From Dipteris shenzhenensis (Eukaryota; Polypodiophyta; Polypodiopsida; Gleicheniales): DNA of 64,000 bases. The notes under the pieces are model-generated. The model was given only the letters and a program-made list of their open reading frames with translations. It was not told where the DNA came from and made no database searches. Where the stretch lies: assembly GCA_047967505.1 (NCBI GenBank), contig CM106540.1; one strand, given 5' to 3'. How positions within the stretch are numbered: position 1 is the first letter of the stretch; the number at the start of each line of letters is the position of its first letter. Shown here piece by piece: positions 1 through 9,773 of this stretch. Made by a program: the position numbers and the translations under genes.

Positions 1-501
1 TGAAAGCGTCGTTTGAATTCGGTTTGAAGTAGGTCCCATGTGGCACGTTCTTCCACGAGAAGGTCGAGGTACCATTCTGACGCTTCATCAGTTAAGGCCA
101 TTGGGAACCAAGCCACCTTGGTTTCATCGGATTGATCACCATCTGCTCGACAATGCGGCATCAAAATGCTGGAGGAAGCGAGCTGGGTCTCCCCTACCAT
201 TATATTTGGGAAGTTCGAGTTTTCCCAAGGGGCGTCGACCTTGATTGTTGTGATTTCGTCGATTGAAGAAGTTGTCAGCCTCTGCATTGAGCTCGATATC
301 CCCATCATGGTCATGATGGCGTCCAGCCATGTTGGGGCGTGGAGGAGTTAAAGGGAGTTGGTAAATCTCAGGGGGGGGATTCGAGGTAGAGGATTGGCGG
401 GGGCGGTGGTTGCAGCGGAGTGAGATGCGGATGTGGCAAGCGTTGGAGTCGAAGGCATTGGCTGGAACGTAACTGCATGCAGATTGTGCGTGATTTGCCA
501 A
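1..501 (-). pseudogene. Ty3/gypsy gag fragment (frameshifted, cut by window edge)
   Basis: The minus strand encodes part of a retrotransposon capsid (gag) protein. It has a Pro/His/Asn-rich N-terminal part, then the segment GKLELPKYNGRGDPARFLQHF (positions about 165-230), which fits the start of the Retrotrans_gag domain. A stop at 136-138 closes that frame. Beyond a one-frame shift, the reading continues towards the window start with LTDEASEWYLDL and TWDLLQTEFKRRF, the classic WY..L and TWD.L...F core of the same domain. The gene is therefore broken by at least one frameshift and truncated by the window edge. It lies about 3 kb downstream of a minus-strand primer site and LTR (3553-4679), so it belongs to that element. 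The N-terminal start is unclear because the first in-frame codon of the open stretch is TTG, not ATG. The gypsy gag identity is reasonably sure. Confidence 0.72.
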
Positions 502-899
502 GGGTGTTGCTGCCCCAAGTGCGGGTGTGGATGTGGTGTTGTTAGGAGAGTTAGAGTGGTGTTAGTTTGTGTAGGGACCGTCGTGTTAATAATGTGCCTA
601 AGATTGTCCTACGTGTGTAGAGAAATGTGCCGGTGCAAACGGATCGTTAATCAGAGGTCACGACATGAAAATACGAGTCAATTAATGCAAAATGAGGCCC
701 ACACGTGGGCGCAAATGAACATGTGCTAGGGATGCCGAAATGGTGTGCAATGGGCTAGAAAAATACTTGTAACGTGGTGTTTTTGTGTGAAATCTGGGTT
801 CAAACGGGGTTCAGTTTGGGCCCAAACGGATGAGTTTCGAGGGGTTAAAGTAGGGGTAAATTTTGCGTTGGGGGTTCCTAATGGTGGTGTGAATGGACT
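502..899 (-). other. 5' leader of the left gypsy element
   Basis: No gene is seen. This untranslated leader lies between gag and the TTAG-rich block. Several short stretches match, in reverse complement, the sequence at 49265-49640, for example the segment around 575-590 (GTAGGGACCGTCGTGTTAA) against 49585-49605. This shows that the same element family occurs again in the opposite orientation. Confidence 0.5.
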
Positions 900-1255
900 T
901 TAAGTCCAACCCAGGGGTTGAAACCAAGTTGATCTAGTTAGACTAACTAACCTATTTGTCTAGTTAGAGGCTAATCAGTTAGTCTAACCTAGCCTAATGA
1001 GGGTTAGACTGACCATAGTCTAACTTAGTTAGTGTAACTAACTACAATTAAGTTAATTGAGGTTAGGTTAAACTAATCGAACCAAGGGCAAAACCAACCT
1101 AGCCTAGGTTTCTGCTAACTAACCTAGCTTAACCTAATCTAACTGACTTAGACTAACTAGCCTAGGGTTAACCAACTAACCTAGCCTAACCTAACCTAGG
1201 TTAACCAACTAACCTAAGCGCAGTTAGTCACTAACTTGAGGTTAGTTTTAGGTTA
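900..1255. repeat. CTAAC/TTAGT-rich degenerate repeat
   Basis: About 350 bp made of irregular runs of CTAACTAACC, TTAGGTTAA and CCTAGCCTAA. A similar block lies at 48990-49250 in the inverted second copy of the same gypsy family, so it is part of the element leader and not an independent insertion. It has no coding potential. Confidence 0.7.
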
Positions 1256-1260
1256 GGTTT

Positions 1261-2930
1261 TTTTTTTTTTTTGTGGGGGGGTGGTTTCACGCGGGGGGTG
1301 GTTTTGCGCAGGGGGCGGTTTTTCACAAGGGGGTGGTTTTTCGCAGGGGGTGGTTTTTCACATGCGGAGGGGGGTCTGTGCGGGGGTGAGGGGTGAGGAA
1401 GGGCATTGGGTGAGGGGCGAGGGGGAGATGGAGGGTGAGGGTCAGAGAGCGGGGGGGTTGAGCGCAGGGGGGGCGAGGGGTGAGGGGCAAGGGGCGAATG
1501 GGGGGTTGGGGGCAGGGGGGAATGGGCGGGGGGTGAGGGGCGAAGGGGGGATGGCACGGGGCGACAAGGGCATGAGAGAGAGGGGGCGGGGGGTTCTGTG
1601 CGGGGCAGGGGAGGTGGGGGGGCGGGGCGGGGGAGGTGGGGGGTGGGCGGGCGGTGGCGAGGGGCGGGCAAGTGGCACGGGGGGCGAGTGAGGGGGCTTG
1701 GGCGCACGGGCGGGCGGTGGCGGGGGGATGGCGTGAGCGGGGGGCGGGGCAGGGGAGTGGCGTGAACGGGGGGCGGGGCATGGGAGTGGCGCGGGCGGGG
1801 GCGGGGAGGGGGAGTGGCATGAGCGGGGGGCAGGGCGGGGGAGTGGCTCAACGAGGGGCGGCACGATGTGCACCGCCAGAGGGGTGGCAGGCGGTGCCTC
1901 TGCGGAGCGCCATCAGGGGGGTTAACAGAGAGGGGGGGGAAGGTTTATAGAGAGGGGGGGTAAGGGGTAGAGAGAGAGGGGGGTAAGGGGTAGAGAGAGA
2001 GAGGGGGGACGGTGGTAGAGAGAGGGGGAGGGTGGTAGAGAGAGAGGGGGTGGGAGAGAGAATGAGGGGGAGAGAGGAGAGAGTGAGAGAGAGAGAGAGA
2101 GGGGGGAAAAGGGGGAGAGAGGAGAGAGAAAAGAGAGAGAGGGGGATGGGGAGAAAATGAGAGAGAGAGAGAGTAAGGGAGGGGGAGGGAAAGAGAGAGA
2201 TAGAGAGAGAAAGGGGGAGGGATAGAGAGAGAAAGAAAGAGAGAGTGTGAAAGGGGGAGGGGGTGGGGGTGGTGGAGGGGGGAGGGGGTGGTGGAGGGGG
2301 GAGGGGGAGGGGGAGGTGGAGATGGAGGGGGAGATGGAGGGGGGAGGGGGAGATGGAGATGGAGGGGGGAGGGGGAGGTGGAGAGGGACGGGGTGGGGGG
2401 AGAGGGAGGGGGAGATGGAGGGGGGAGGGGGAGGGGGGAAGGGGGAAGGGGGAGGTGGAGATGGAGGGGGAAGGTGGTGGTGGAGATGGAGGGGGAAGGG
2501 GGAGGGGGTGGGGGAGATGGAGGGGGGAGGGGGAGGGGGTGGTGGAAGTGGAGGTGGAGGGGAGAGGGGGAGGTGGAGATGGAGGGAGGAGGGGGAGGGG
2601 GAGGTGGAAATGGAGGTGGAGGGGAGAGGGGGAGGTGGAGATGGAGGGGGGAGGTGGTGGTGGAGATGGAGAGGGGAGGGGGGAGGTGGTGGTGGAGATG
2701 GAGGGGGAGGGGGAGGTGGAAATGGAGGGGGAGGGGGGAAGGGGGAGGTGGTGGTGGAGATGGAGGGGGGAGGGGGGAGGTGGTGATGGAGATGGAAGGG
2801 GAGGGGGAGGTGGAAATGGAGGGGGAGGGGGAAAGGGGAGGTGAAGATGGAGGGGGAGGGGGGTGGTGGAAATGGAGGGGGGAGGGGGAGGGGTGGTGGA
2901 GATGGGAGGGGGAAAAAAAAAAGAGCACAA
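1261..2930. repeat. 1.7-kb homopurine (G/A) tract in the gypsy leader
   Basis: The plus strand is almost pure G and A for about 1.67 kb. It runs from GGGGCG-type sequence (1270-1900), through GAGAGA/GGGGA (1930-2240), to (GGAGGTGGAGAT)-type units (2240-2930). Long apparent open frames on both strands here are artefacts of low complexity (Gly/Glu/Arg or Ser/Pro/Leu only). The tract lies between the primer site and gag of the minus-strand gypsy element, so its transcript would be a very long pyrimidine tract. A shorter, inverted pyrimidine tract lies at 47770-48640 in the second copy. Confidence 0.85.
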
Positions 2931-3552
2931 AAACTTGATGGACAGAAATCGAAAAGGAGGGAGAAGTGGTCACCTGAACGCTCTCCAAGTCTTTCTCAAT
3001 GTAATGGGATTGTTGTGGAACAATGGACGGTGGGTGGAAGGCTGGGTTATCGCTGCGAGAAGGGCTCAAAGTCACTTACAATGTGAGGATGGGAGTAAGG
3101 TGGTGGTCGATGGAGAGGGAGGAGTGTCTTGCGTGGGGCTCGGAATGAAGAAGAGAATGGAGGCAAAAAGTGAAAGATGAAGAATGAGGTAGATTTTTAT
3201 AGGATTTGATTTTAGGTTTAGGGTTTAACCCTAAACTCTTCCCGAGCCATAACTCTTTATGGAGAGCTCGGTTTGCTTTTCTGAAAAAAGGTAAAATGAT
3301 CAAAATTGCAAGCTCTACGCATTTGTGTCCACTACCTAGCCTGATTGTATATCATGTGGCTTCTATTTAAGAAATAAAGAAAATTTCTTAAGGTAGTAAC
3401 CCAAGGTTGATGCTTGGGGTTGATATGTTTGGCTAGAAATGGGAAAAAAATTTTACTCTCCTTGCCCTTGAGTGTTATGTTTGTGAAAGTTCGAAGTAGT
3501 TTGTTGTTTAACACATACCTACATATGTTAACTCACTACTTGAGACACTAGT
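2931..3552 (-). other. Proximal leader of the left gypsy element
   Basis: No gene is recognised. This lies between the primer-binding site and the homopurine tract. It contains a small imperfect inverted telomere-like motif (TTTAGGGTTTAACCCTAAA at about 3213-3235). I see no motif of a known coding family. Confidence 0.4.
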
Positions 3553-3571
3553 CTCCCCGGCAGTGGCGCCA
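3553..3571 (-). promoter_or_regulatory. Primer-binding site, tRNA-Asp type
   Basis: On the minus strand this reads TGGCGCCACTGCCGGGGAG. From general knowledge the complement of the plant tRNA-Asp 3' end is TGGCGCCGTTGCCGGGGA, a match at 16 of the first 18 positions. It begins two bases after the LTR end (...CCAACA, then TT), the usual geometry for priming minus-strand DNA synthesis. tRNA-Asp priming is typical of Athila/Tat-like Ty3/gypsy elements. Confidence 0.75.
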
Positions 3572-3573
3572 AA

Positions 3574-4679
3574 TGTTGGCTCTTTCCTACTGCTTTCGTA
3601 GGAAGAGCTGGGTATTCTATGTTTGCAGGGTTTTGAGGCTTTTTGTCACCTACAGATATATTGGGATTGTCGGTTGTAGTATATGTGTAGCTTAGGACCT
3701 CGAGTCGTGTTCTGGTGAGGGACGAAGGCTTAAGTGTGGTAAGCAAACAAAGTGCATGCATGTGTAAAAGGAACGTAAATCATCTTTGTTGAGGTAATGA
3801 AGGCTTTCGCCTTCATTGGGGGTTGTAGGGTTTAGGAGGAGTTTAAGGGTTCAGAAGGAGGTTCCAGGGTTTAGAAAGAGTTCCAGGGTTTAGAAGGAGT
3901 TCTAGGGTTTAGAAAGAGTTCTAGGGTTCAGAAGGAGGTTCCAAGGTTCAGAAGGAGGTTCCAGGGTTCAGAAGGAGGTTCCAGAGTTTAGAAGAATGTT
4001 CCAAGGTTAGGGTAGAGTACATGGTGGAGAACTCGTCTCCCTCGTAGATCATGGAGTTTTAAGGTTTGAGGAACAAAGTGTTTAGGGGAGCATAGGAGTG
4101 GGAGAGGAAGAAGGTGTAAGAGTATGGGGGAAAGAAGAGAGAGGAGGGAGGAGGAGGAGAGAGGAGGAGGAGGGAGGAGGAGGAGGAGGAGGAGGAGGAG
4201 GAGGGAGGAGGAGGAGGGAGGAGGAGAGGGAGAGGATGGGTTGCAAGGTTGGAGGAGAGGGGAGGAGGAGTTGCAAGGTTAGGACATGCTTTTGGACATG
4301 CAGTGCAAGGAAGCATGGACACTTGAGACAAATGCTTGGAATACCAAAGTAGACTCAACACAATGCCCCAAAGAGTGTGGGCTTCATTCCATTATGGGGT
4401 ATTTATACAAGTTGGAGAGCTTCTCTCTCTGCATGTAACACAAAGTTGTAACACAAAGTCGTATCACAAAGTTGTAACACAAAGTTGTATCACAAAGTTG
4501 TAACACATTCTCTCTCTACATGTAGAAGTAACACAAAGTTGTAACACAAAGTTGTAACACAAAGTTGTGTCACAAAGTCGTAACACAAAGTTGTGTCGCA
4601 AAGTCATAACACAAAGTTATATCACAAAGTTGTATCACCTTCCCTTTCTACGTAAGTTCATGTTGGCACAGAGTCAACA
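3574..4679 (-). mobile_element. 5' LTR of Ty3/gypsy element (Athila/Tat-like)
   Basis: This is a 1106-bp LTR of a minus-strand element. The plus-strand ends are TGTTGGCTCT and AGAGTCAACA, a near-perfect inverted pair of the canonical TG...CA form. The primer site lies two bases beyond its inner end. A minus-strand TATA box (TATAAATA, about 4402-4409) lies about 270 bp inside the outer edge. The LTR holds a (GGA)n run (4140-4230), repeated degenerate units of GGTTCCAGGGTTCAGAAGGA (3830-4000) and a tandem array of ACACAAAGTTGTA (4436-4640). It sits directly against copia coding sequence at 4680, so the gypsy element inserted into a copia element. A related LTR of 1114 bp lies at 46371-47484. 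Confidence 0.8.
4436..4640. repeat. Tandem repeat inside the LTR
   Basis: About a dozen degenerate copies of a roughly 15-bp unit (GTAACACAAAGTTGT and GTATCACAAAGTTGT), interrupted once by CTCTCTCTACATGTAGA. It lies in the U3 part of the LTR upstream of the TATA box, where transcriptional regulatory repeats are often found. Confidence 0.75.
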
Positions 4680-5450
4680 ACATGTTGCCGAAATATGGGA
4701 TGACAGGCTATAAGCCTATTTCAGTTCCTATGGAGCAGAATGTGAAGTTAAGCACAGATGCAGGTGAGCTTCTAAAAGACCCTACTATGTACAGATGCAT
4801 AGTAGGAAGTTCGATTTATATGAGTATTACCAAGCCAGATTTGAGCTATGCTATTAGGTTGGTAAGTCAGTTTATGCAAGCTCCAAGGAAACCGCATTTG
4901 GATGCAGCTAAATGCATACTGAGGTATGTGAGGTCCACATTGCAGTATGGACTATTTTATGAGATTGGGGTTCAGATACAGTTGCATGGATACATTCATG
5001 CTGATTGGGCTAGTAGTATTTCTAATAGACGATCTACAAGTGGATATATGTTCTCTTTTGGGAGTGCTGCAATCACTTGGAGCAGCAAGAAATAGCCTAC
5101 AATTGCCTTGTCAAGCACAGAGGCTGAGTACAGGGGTGCAGCAATGGCTGCATGTGAGGTAGCTTGGTTGCATAAGCTACTTTATGATATGCATCAGATG
5201 GGCCAGTTGTCATTTATTGTGACAACATGAGCAGTTTCACTTGGCAAATAACCCAGTCTATCATGCTAGAACAAAGCACATTGAGGTGCATTATCACTAT
5301 GTGTGGTCTAGTAGGTTTTATTGATCTAGTTTATGTCAGCACAGAGGATCAGGTAGCTGACATATTCACAAAGGCATTGAGTGCAGAGAAGCTGCGCAAG
5401 TTTAGAGACCTACTTGGTGTGTAGGAATTGGGATTGAGCTCGAGGGGGAG
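4680..5450 (+). pseudogene. Ty1/copia reverse transcriptase / RNase H remnant
   Basis: The protein starts MLPKYGMTGYKPISVPMEQN and aligns with the C-terminal third of the intact copia polyprotein at 59315-63670 (there MLSKYGMTGCKPISVPLEQN). It covers the end of the RT domain and the RNase H region (SSTEAEYRGAAMAACEVAWL, then VSTEDQVADIFTKALSAEKL). The 5' part was cut off by the gypsy LTR inserted at 4679/4680. Inside, a TAG at 5093-5095 replaces the CAG glutamine of the SSKKQPTVALSS motif seen in the intact copy, and further small indels disrupt 5160-5320. A polypurine tract (GCTCGAGGGGGAG, ending at 5450) abuts the 3' LTR. It is a dead relative of the 59-64 kb element. Confidence 0.88.
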
Positions 5451-5800
5451 TGTTGAGATATCGAGCTCATGCTAGGGTGACCGTTGTGCATTTATGTCAC
5501 CGACTTGTTAGCTGTAGATGCAGTTGGTACACCACCCATGAATAATAGCTGGATGAGAGCTATCTTTATGTACTCTAGTTAGTGGCTCAGTTAGTATGCC
5601 ACCTTAGCTAGCTGAGTTTGGTTTAAGACCCCAATATAGGGTTCACCTATTCTTTTGTACTTAGAGTTCTCTTGGCTTTTACAACTAAGAAGAGGAAAAC
5701 TGTTTTCAACCTCCACCTTTGTGTATATTCCCCCATTGTGTATGTGAGAAAGCTGCAAGTGAGACTCCTTCCTGCTCTCCCACTCTCTTCACATGTTACA
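5451..5800 (+). mobile_element. 3' LTR of the truncated copia element
   Basis: It begins TGTTGAGATATCGAGCTC directly after the polypurine tract, the same start as the LTR of the intact copia element (minus strand from 59357: TGTTGAGATATCAAGCTC). It ends near ...TTCACATGTTACA. It contains CTCTTTATGTACTC-type and TTTAAGACCCCAATATAGG promoter-like stretches. The far boundary is assigned by alignment to the other copy and could be off by 10-20 bp. Confidence 0.7.
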
Positions 5801-6319
5801 CATTTATGGATCTACAAAAAATGTCAATCCAACAATGAAAGCTAAAATAAGTGGAGTAAATCTAACTGGTAGGTTTCTATCAATAAAATATTAGCTTACA
5901 ACTTCTATCTAACCAGCACATGAGAAGTCTAGCCGGTTAGCACCCTCTGTATTCATTCTAGCTAACATAGGGTAGCTGGAGCCATAAGTATACCAGTGTG
6001 CACCCAATAGAATAAGTTGTGCACTGAGTAAAATATCTAGTACGCTGAGTAAATACCATAGAACATAAGCTAGTTAGCTTAAAATAAATGTTAAATGACG
6101 GTTGCCATGGTAAAAGAACAATATTGCAAGGTTTTTCCTCGAAACATGGTATTTTATTTATCATTTATAAATAATACTAAGAAGTCTTTACAACTATAGG
6201 AGACCAAGTCACAGGATGTGCTAGACAACATATAGGTTTTCAAAAGTAGAAGAATGCAACATGGGTTGAACCCTTGGTTAGACTTTGGCACGGACCTAAA
6301 CAACAAGACAAAGTGTACA
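5801..6319. other. Unassigned AT-rich stretch
   Basis: No open frame or RNA gene is recognised. Short repeats of CTAGCTAGTTAGC-like sequence occur at 5850-6080. It could be intron or 3' flank of the exon-like ORF at 6320-6680. Confidence 0.3.
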
Positions 6320-6680
6320 TCACAACTTTGTGCATGTACATGGTTTAACAACATTCTTAACAATTGTTGCATCCTCTATTGTGCTAGATGGTATTTTTTG
6401 TCTCTTTGAAGGTTCAAGTAGAGAAGCAGAAGCGGCCTTCTTCTTATTGCCCAACTTGGCAGCCACATTTTCGAAGGGACTATCATCACCCATGTCCATA
6501 TGAACAGTAGCTGATGCCTCCAATTTGTTCTCAAGCATTTTCAAGTCATTTAATACTTCAATGATATTATCTATTATAGCATCGACATCTTCAGGCATGG
6601 GTACATTATCAAACAAACATCGTATTAGGGAATCTGGTGAAATCCCCAAATCCCATTTTGCGAAGATCTTAAAATGGGGT
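6320..6680 (-). pseudogene. Exon-like fragment of an unknown gene
   Basis: A minus-strand frame of about 118 codons with normal amino-acid composition: KWDLGISPDSLIRCLFDNVP, then an amphipathic helix-like stretch IIDNIIEVLNDLKMLENKLE, then a basic segment (KRQKIPSSTIED). I recognise no family. It lies just downstream (on the minus strand) of the gag-only LTR element and of the interrupted exon at 8978-12978. The three pieces may therefore be exons of one gene whose introns and exons have been filled with transposons. The upstream boundary is uncertain because the frame has no ATG in a convincing context. It could also be a captured gene fragment. Confidence 0.35.
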
Positions 6681-6872
6681 CATGGTAAACCCTTTCAAAC
6701 TTTTGTTAAAATCCCTTGATATGACATATCACTAGAAAGCTCTTGAAGAGTAGATTCCAAAGGCACAATCTGGCTAACTTTGAATTTTTGATACTCCAGA
6801 TACAATGAAAACTAGATAGAAAATAAAAGTCCCAAAGTATTGGGATTTTCCCAAATTCTCTAATATGGTATT

Positions 6873-7144
6873 TGTAAATCCATATGGAAACAAAGAGACA
6901 CAAATGTAGTTGTTTATTCATAGAGTGGTTACATATATAGGCAACTACCTCCATGTAGGTAGATCCCAGATCCACAATCATCTCCTTGATTATCTCAATC
7001 AATCACCTCCTATGATCACTCACTCATCACACCAACCTCACACACCTAACTAGAACCTTCTAGCACACCTACACTCACACACTTCTTGCATAGGACTCCA
7101 AACCCATAGGCACACACACACACACACATCAATTTGCCCCTTCA
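6873..7144 (-). repeat. 3' LTR of the gag-only element
   Basis: 272 bp, with about 95% of positions matching 8708-8977 by eye. It contains a (CA)n run at 7112-7128, near the LTR 5' end on the minus strand. Confidence 0.85.
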
Positions 7145-7503
7145 TTCCCCCTCACAAATTGATGACATCATCCCTTAGTAGTAGTACATGGGATGCTCCA
7201 TGGCTTGCCCACTATCATGTGGCAACACTCATGGCCCCAACCTGTGACTCACTCATAGGATTCTTGGTTTACAATTGGGAGATGGACACAGACTATGTAT
7301 GTAAAGCCCAATGATTCCAACAAGGAAAAATCTCAAAAGACTAACAATCATCTAAGGATGGACCATCCATGGCAGAGAACCATTATTGACCTCATACACA
7401 CATAACTCAGAAAACATATGGATACTTACCCTTGTCAGATTTGACTTGGGTGTTGTAAGCAGTGAGAGCTTGAGTTTTGACATTCTCTGGTTATTCTTCT
7501 TCT
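7145..7503. other. Non-coding 3' part of the gag-only element
   Basis: Between the gag stop and the polypurine tract. No open frame with retrotransposon motifs is present; the entire pol region expected here in a full element is absent. Confidence 0.6.
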
Positions 7504-8022
7504 TCATTCTACCAAACTTATCTCTAGAATATTGGTGAGTGTGGTTATAATAGTGCCATATTCTTCAGTGAGACTTCGAAGTAATATGGCAATTACAATA
7601 TCTTCATCAAGATTAAACTTGATGCTAGATAACTGTGTCAAAATGCTCTTCATTGAATTTAGATGTGAAGAGATGGACTCCCCCCTATCCAATTTTAAGT
7701 CAAAGAACTTGATAAGCAAGCTATACTTAGAGCATCTTCCTTGTTCTCCAAACACATGCTCAAGATGAGTCCATGCAGCATGAGTAGTCTCACATCTATC
7801 AATGTGATGAATATAGGAATCACTCAGACCAAGAGCAATTATAGCAAGAGCTTTTTCATCTTTTGCAAGCCATGAAGCTTCTCCTTCACTAGTTGTAGGT
7901 TTAGTTTCTTTGCCATTTGCTACCTTCCACATTCCCTTTTTCATGAGAATAAACTTTAGTTTTGTTTGCCAAGTGTGGAACCCCTCTCCTTCAAACTTAT
8001 CTATTTTTAGTTTGGAAGCCAT
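7504..8022 (-). CDS. Copia-type Gag (UBN2-like capsid)
   Basis: 172 codons from the ATG at 8022 (MASKLKIDKFEGEGFHTW). The longer open stretch upstream starts at a TTG and is not favoured. The N-terminal KFEGEGFHTWQTKLKFIL is the conserved start of copia gag (the usual form is L.G.NF..W). Next come WLAKDEKALAIIALGLSDS, AAWTHLEHVFGEQGRCSKYS, and FFDLKLDRGESISSHLNSMK with the final LL.SL...Y. pattern typical of the UBN2/DUF4219 gag family. It ends before any zinc knuckle. It would form virus-like particles packaging the element RNA. The frame is uninterrupted, so this copy could still make Gag. Confidence 0.8.
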   Translation of the reverse strand: MASKLKIDKFEGEGFHTWQTKLKFILMKKGMWKVANGKETKPTTSEGEASWLAKDEKALAIIALGLSDSYIHHIDRCETTHAAWTHLEHVFGEQGRCSKYSLLIKFFDLKLDRGESISSHLNSMKSILTQLSSIKFNLDEDIVIAILLRSLTEEYGTIITTLTNILEISLVE

Positions 8023-8707
8023 TTGGGAAGGTCTTACCAAGCAAATGGCAGTGTCTAATCCCTTTACAAAAGGTCAATCTTTCTTAACAAAAAAATCACC
8101 TTCACCATATAGATGCAAATTGCAAGATAAGAATTCTGAAAAACCTAATTGTTTGGCATAATCATAACCAGTTGACTTTTGCTGTGCAATCATAGATCCA
8201 TATGCAAGGAAGGTAAAGAACAAACCATAGCCAAAATGGTGCACTATAACTTTGGGCAGCAGCATCTCCTTTGCTTGAGGAAACTGCCTTCACAAAACAA
8301 GTTGACTGGTTTTTTGTCTAGTTCTCCTTCATTGCTAGACCAAGTCGCCCCAAAATTCTTCAGAGGGTAGCTCTAAGTGTAGAGTAAGCTTGGCTCAGAG
8401 GAATTGCAAGATTGTTGACTGAGGTGAGCAGCATTATAGAAGTGGCATGGAATACACAGAGAGGCAATTCGACTTCATGGTGATGTATTTCAAAGATCCC
8501 ACAGGTCACGAGGGTCGCCCAAAAGTGTGGAAGGTCTGGCTGGAAGGGCTCCTCAAGATATTGTGTGGATGAAGAGAATAGACATGTCAAAGCTCAAGGT
8601 AGAAGGAGGAGAGATAGGAGGCATTTGAGAAGAAGGAGGAATCTAGTTGGAATCTTCAAGGAATCTCATTCTTGGCACTCAGATTCTAACCAAGCTCTGA
8701 TACCACG
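8023..8707 (-). other. Leader of the gag-only element
   Basis: 5' untranslated region between the initiator-tRNA primer site and gag. No conserved coding domain is visible on either strand. Short frames here are not supported. Confidence 0.45.
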
Positions 8708-8977
8708 TGTAAATCCATATGGAAACAATGATACCCAAATGTAGTTGTTTATTCATAGAGTGGTTACATATATAGGCAACTGCCTCCATGTAGGTAGATC
8801 CCAGATCCACAATCAGCTCCCTGATTATCTCAATCAATCACCTCCTATGATCACTCACTCATCACACCAACCTGACACACCTAGCTAGAACCTTCTAGCA
8901 CACCTACACTCACACACTTCTTGCATAGGACTCCAAGCCCATAGGCACACACACACACACATCAATTTGCCCCTTTA
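8708..8977 (-). repeat. 5' LTR of the gag-only element
   Basis: The right-hand copy of the 270-bp direct repeat, followed on its inner side by the TGGTATCAGAGC primer site. Confidence 0.85.
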
Positions 8978-9020
8978 CTTTTAACACATCTTCACTAGGG
9001 ACGACCTTTGGGTGCAAGAT
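8978..9020 (-). pseudogene. Second half of an exon split by a copia insertion
   Basis: The minus strand continues the frame of 12871-12978 as ILHPKVVPSEDVLK and then runs into the LTR of the gag-only element. See the entry at 12871-12978. The two halves join exactly when the copia element and one copy of its 5-bp duplication are left out. Confidence 0.45.
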
Positions 9021-9025
9021 GTCCT

Positions 9026-9746
9026 TGTAAGAAAACAATACAATGTCTATGCTCAACAGATAACAGGATCTCGTACGCAAGAGAGAAAAGAGATAGTATG
9101 GAGAATCAAAAATTTGATTACTGTAGAACTGATACAATAGATGGAGCTGCCTCCCAACCGTGCACTCTTGTGAAAGAAGCTTCGATGGCGAGCTGGAAAC
9201 AGTAGAGGACGGAGGCTGGATGCTAAGGAATTAGGGTTGCTGTAACCAGTGATAAAATGGGCTTCATGGGCTTGCTCTTATATAGCCACCAATCATAGTC
9301 GGTTGGGCTCAATTGGGTGACCAACCCAGTCCACCCAAAACGGTCGCCTGTGGGTCGGTCCCGAAATAGGCCACTGACCACACGATAGAACCGGTGTGCA
9401 AAATAGAGCAACTGACCTACGGCCACCGTTCGGCCCACAGCCACACACGATCATCTGGGACTCCAAACGTGCCCTGCAACCTGAGAGTGGGCTGCCCCGA
9501 GAAATGCTCCGTCTACCCTCAATGCGGTCAGTCATGGGATGCCTTCCCGTACTTGCATGTAGCCTAGTTGGCAGTGTGCCAACTCCGTCTAGCCATCAGG
9601 CCACACATGGCCCCCATCTGGTGTCCAAACCAGGACCTACCGGATAACCGAGCAACGCAAATTCCTTCTCCTCATATGGGGGGCTTACAAGTAGAGTTAG
9701 CTGGTTCCTGCATAGTTACATGAGAGTGGAGCATTGATATCTAACA
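9026..9746 (-). repeat. 3' LTR of the 9-12.9 kb copia element
   Basis: 721 bp. The polypurine-like CGAGGGGGGG lies immediately inside it (plus strand CCCCCCCTCG at 9748-9757). TGTAAG...CTAACA ends. Confidence 0.9.
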
Positions 9747-9773
9747 CCCCCCCTCGTCCACCTGCAAGTGAAC

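Larger units (their letters stand above)
6873..8977 (-). mobile_element. Gag-only LTR retrotransposon (TR-GAG type, copia-like)
   Basis: Two direct repeats of about 270 bp, 6873-7144 and 8708-8977, flank 1.56 kb. On the minus strand each LTR starts T(G/A)AAGGGGCAAATTGATG and ends GGATTTACA. The primer site TGGTATCAGAGC lies just inside the right LTR (about 8694-8705), complementary to initiator tRNA-Met, and a polypurine tract (GTGAGGGGGAA) abuts the left LTR at about 7145-7156. The only coding region is a copia-type gag. No protease, integrase or RT is present, so the element depends on enzymes from another copia element. I found no matching target duplication (flanks GTATT and CTTTT). Confidence 0.82.

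Noticed and set aside
1231-2938. Long Pro/Ser/Leu or Gly/Glu/Arg open frames up to 376 codons
   Set aside because: Low-complexity homopurine tract in a retrotransposon leader; a stop-free frame is expected from composition alone.
4682-5424. A functional RNase H gene
   Set aside because: 5' truncated by an LTR, with a TAG and indels relative to the intact copy.
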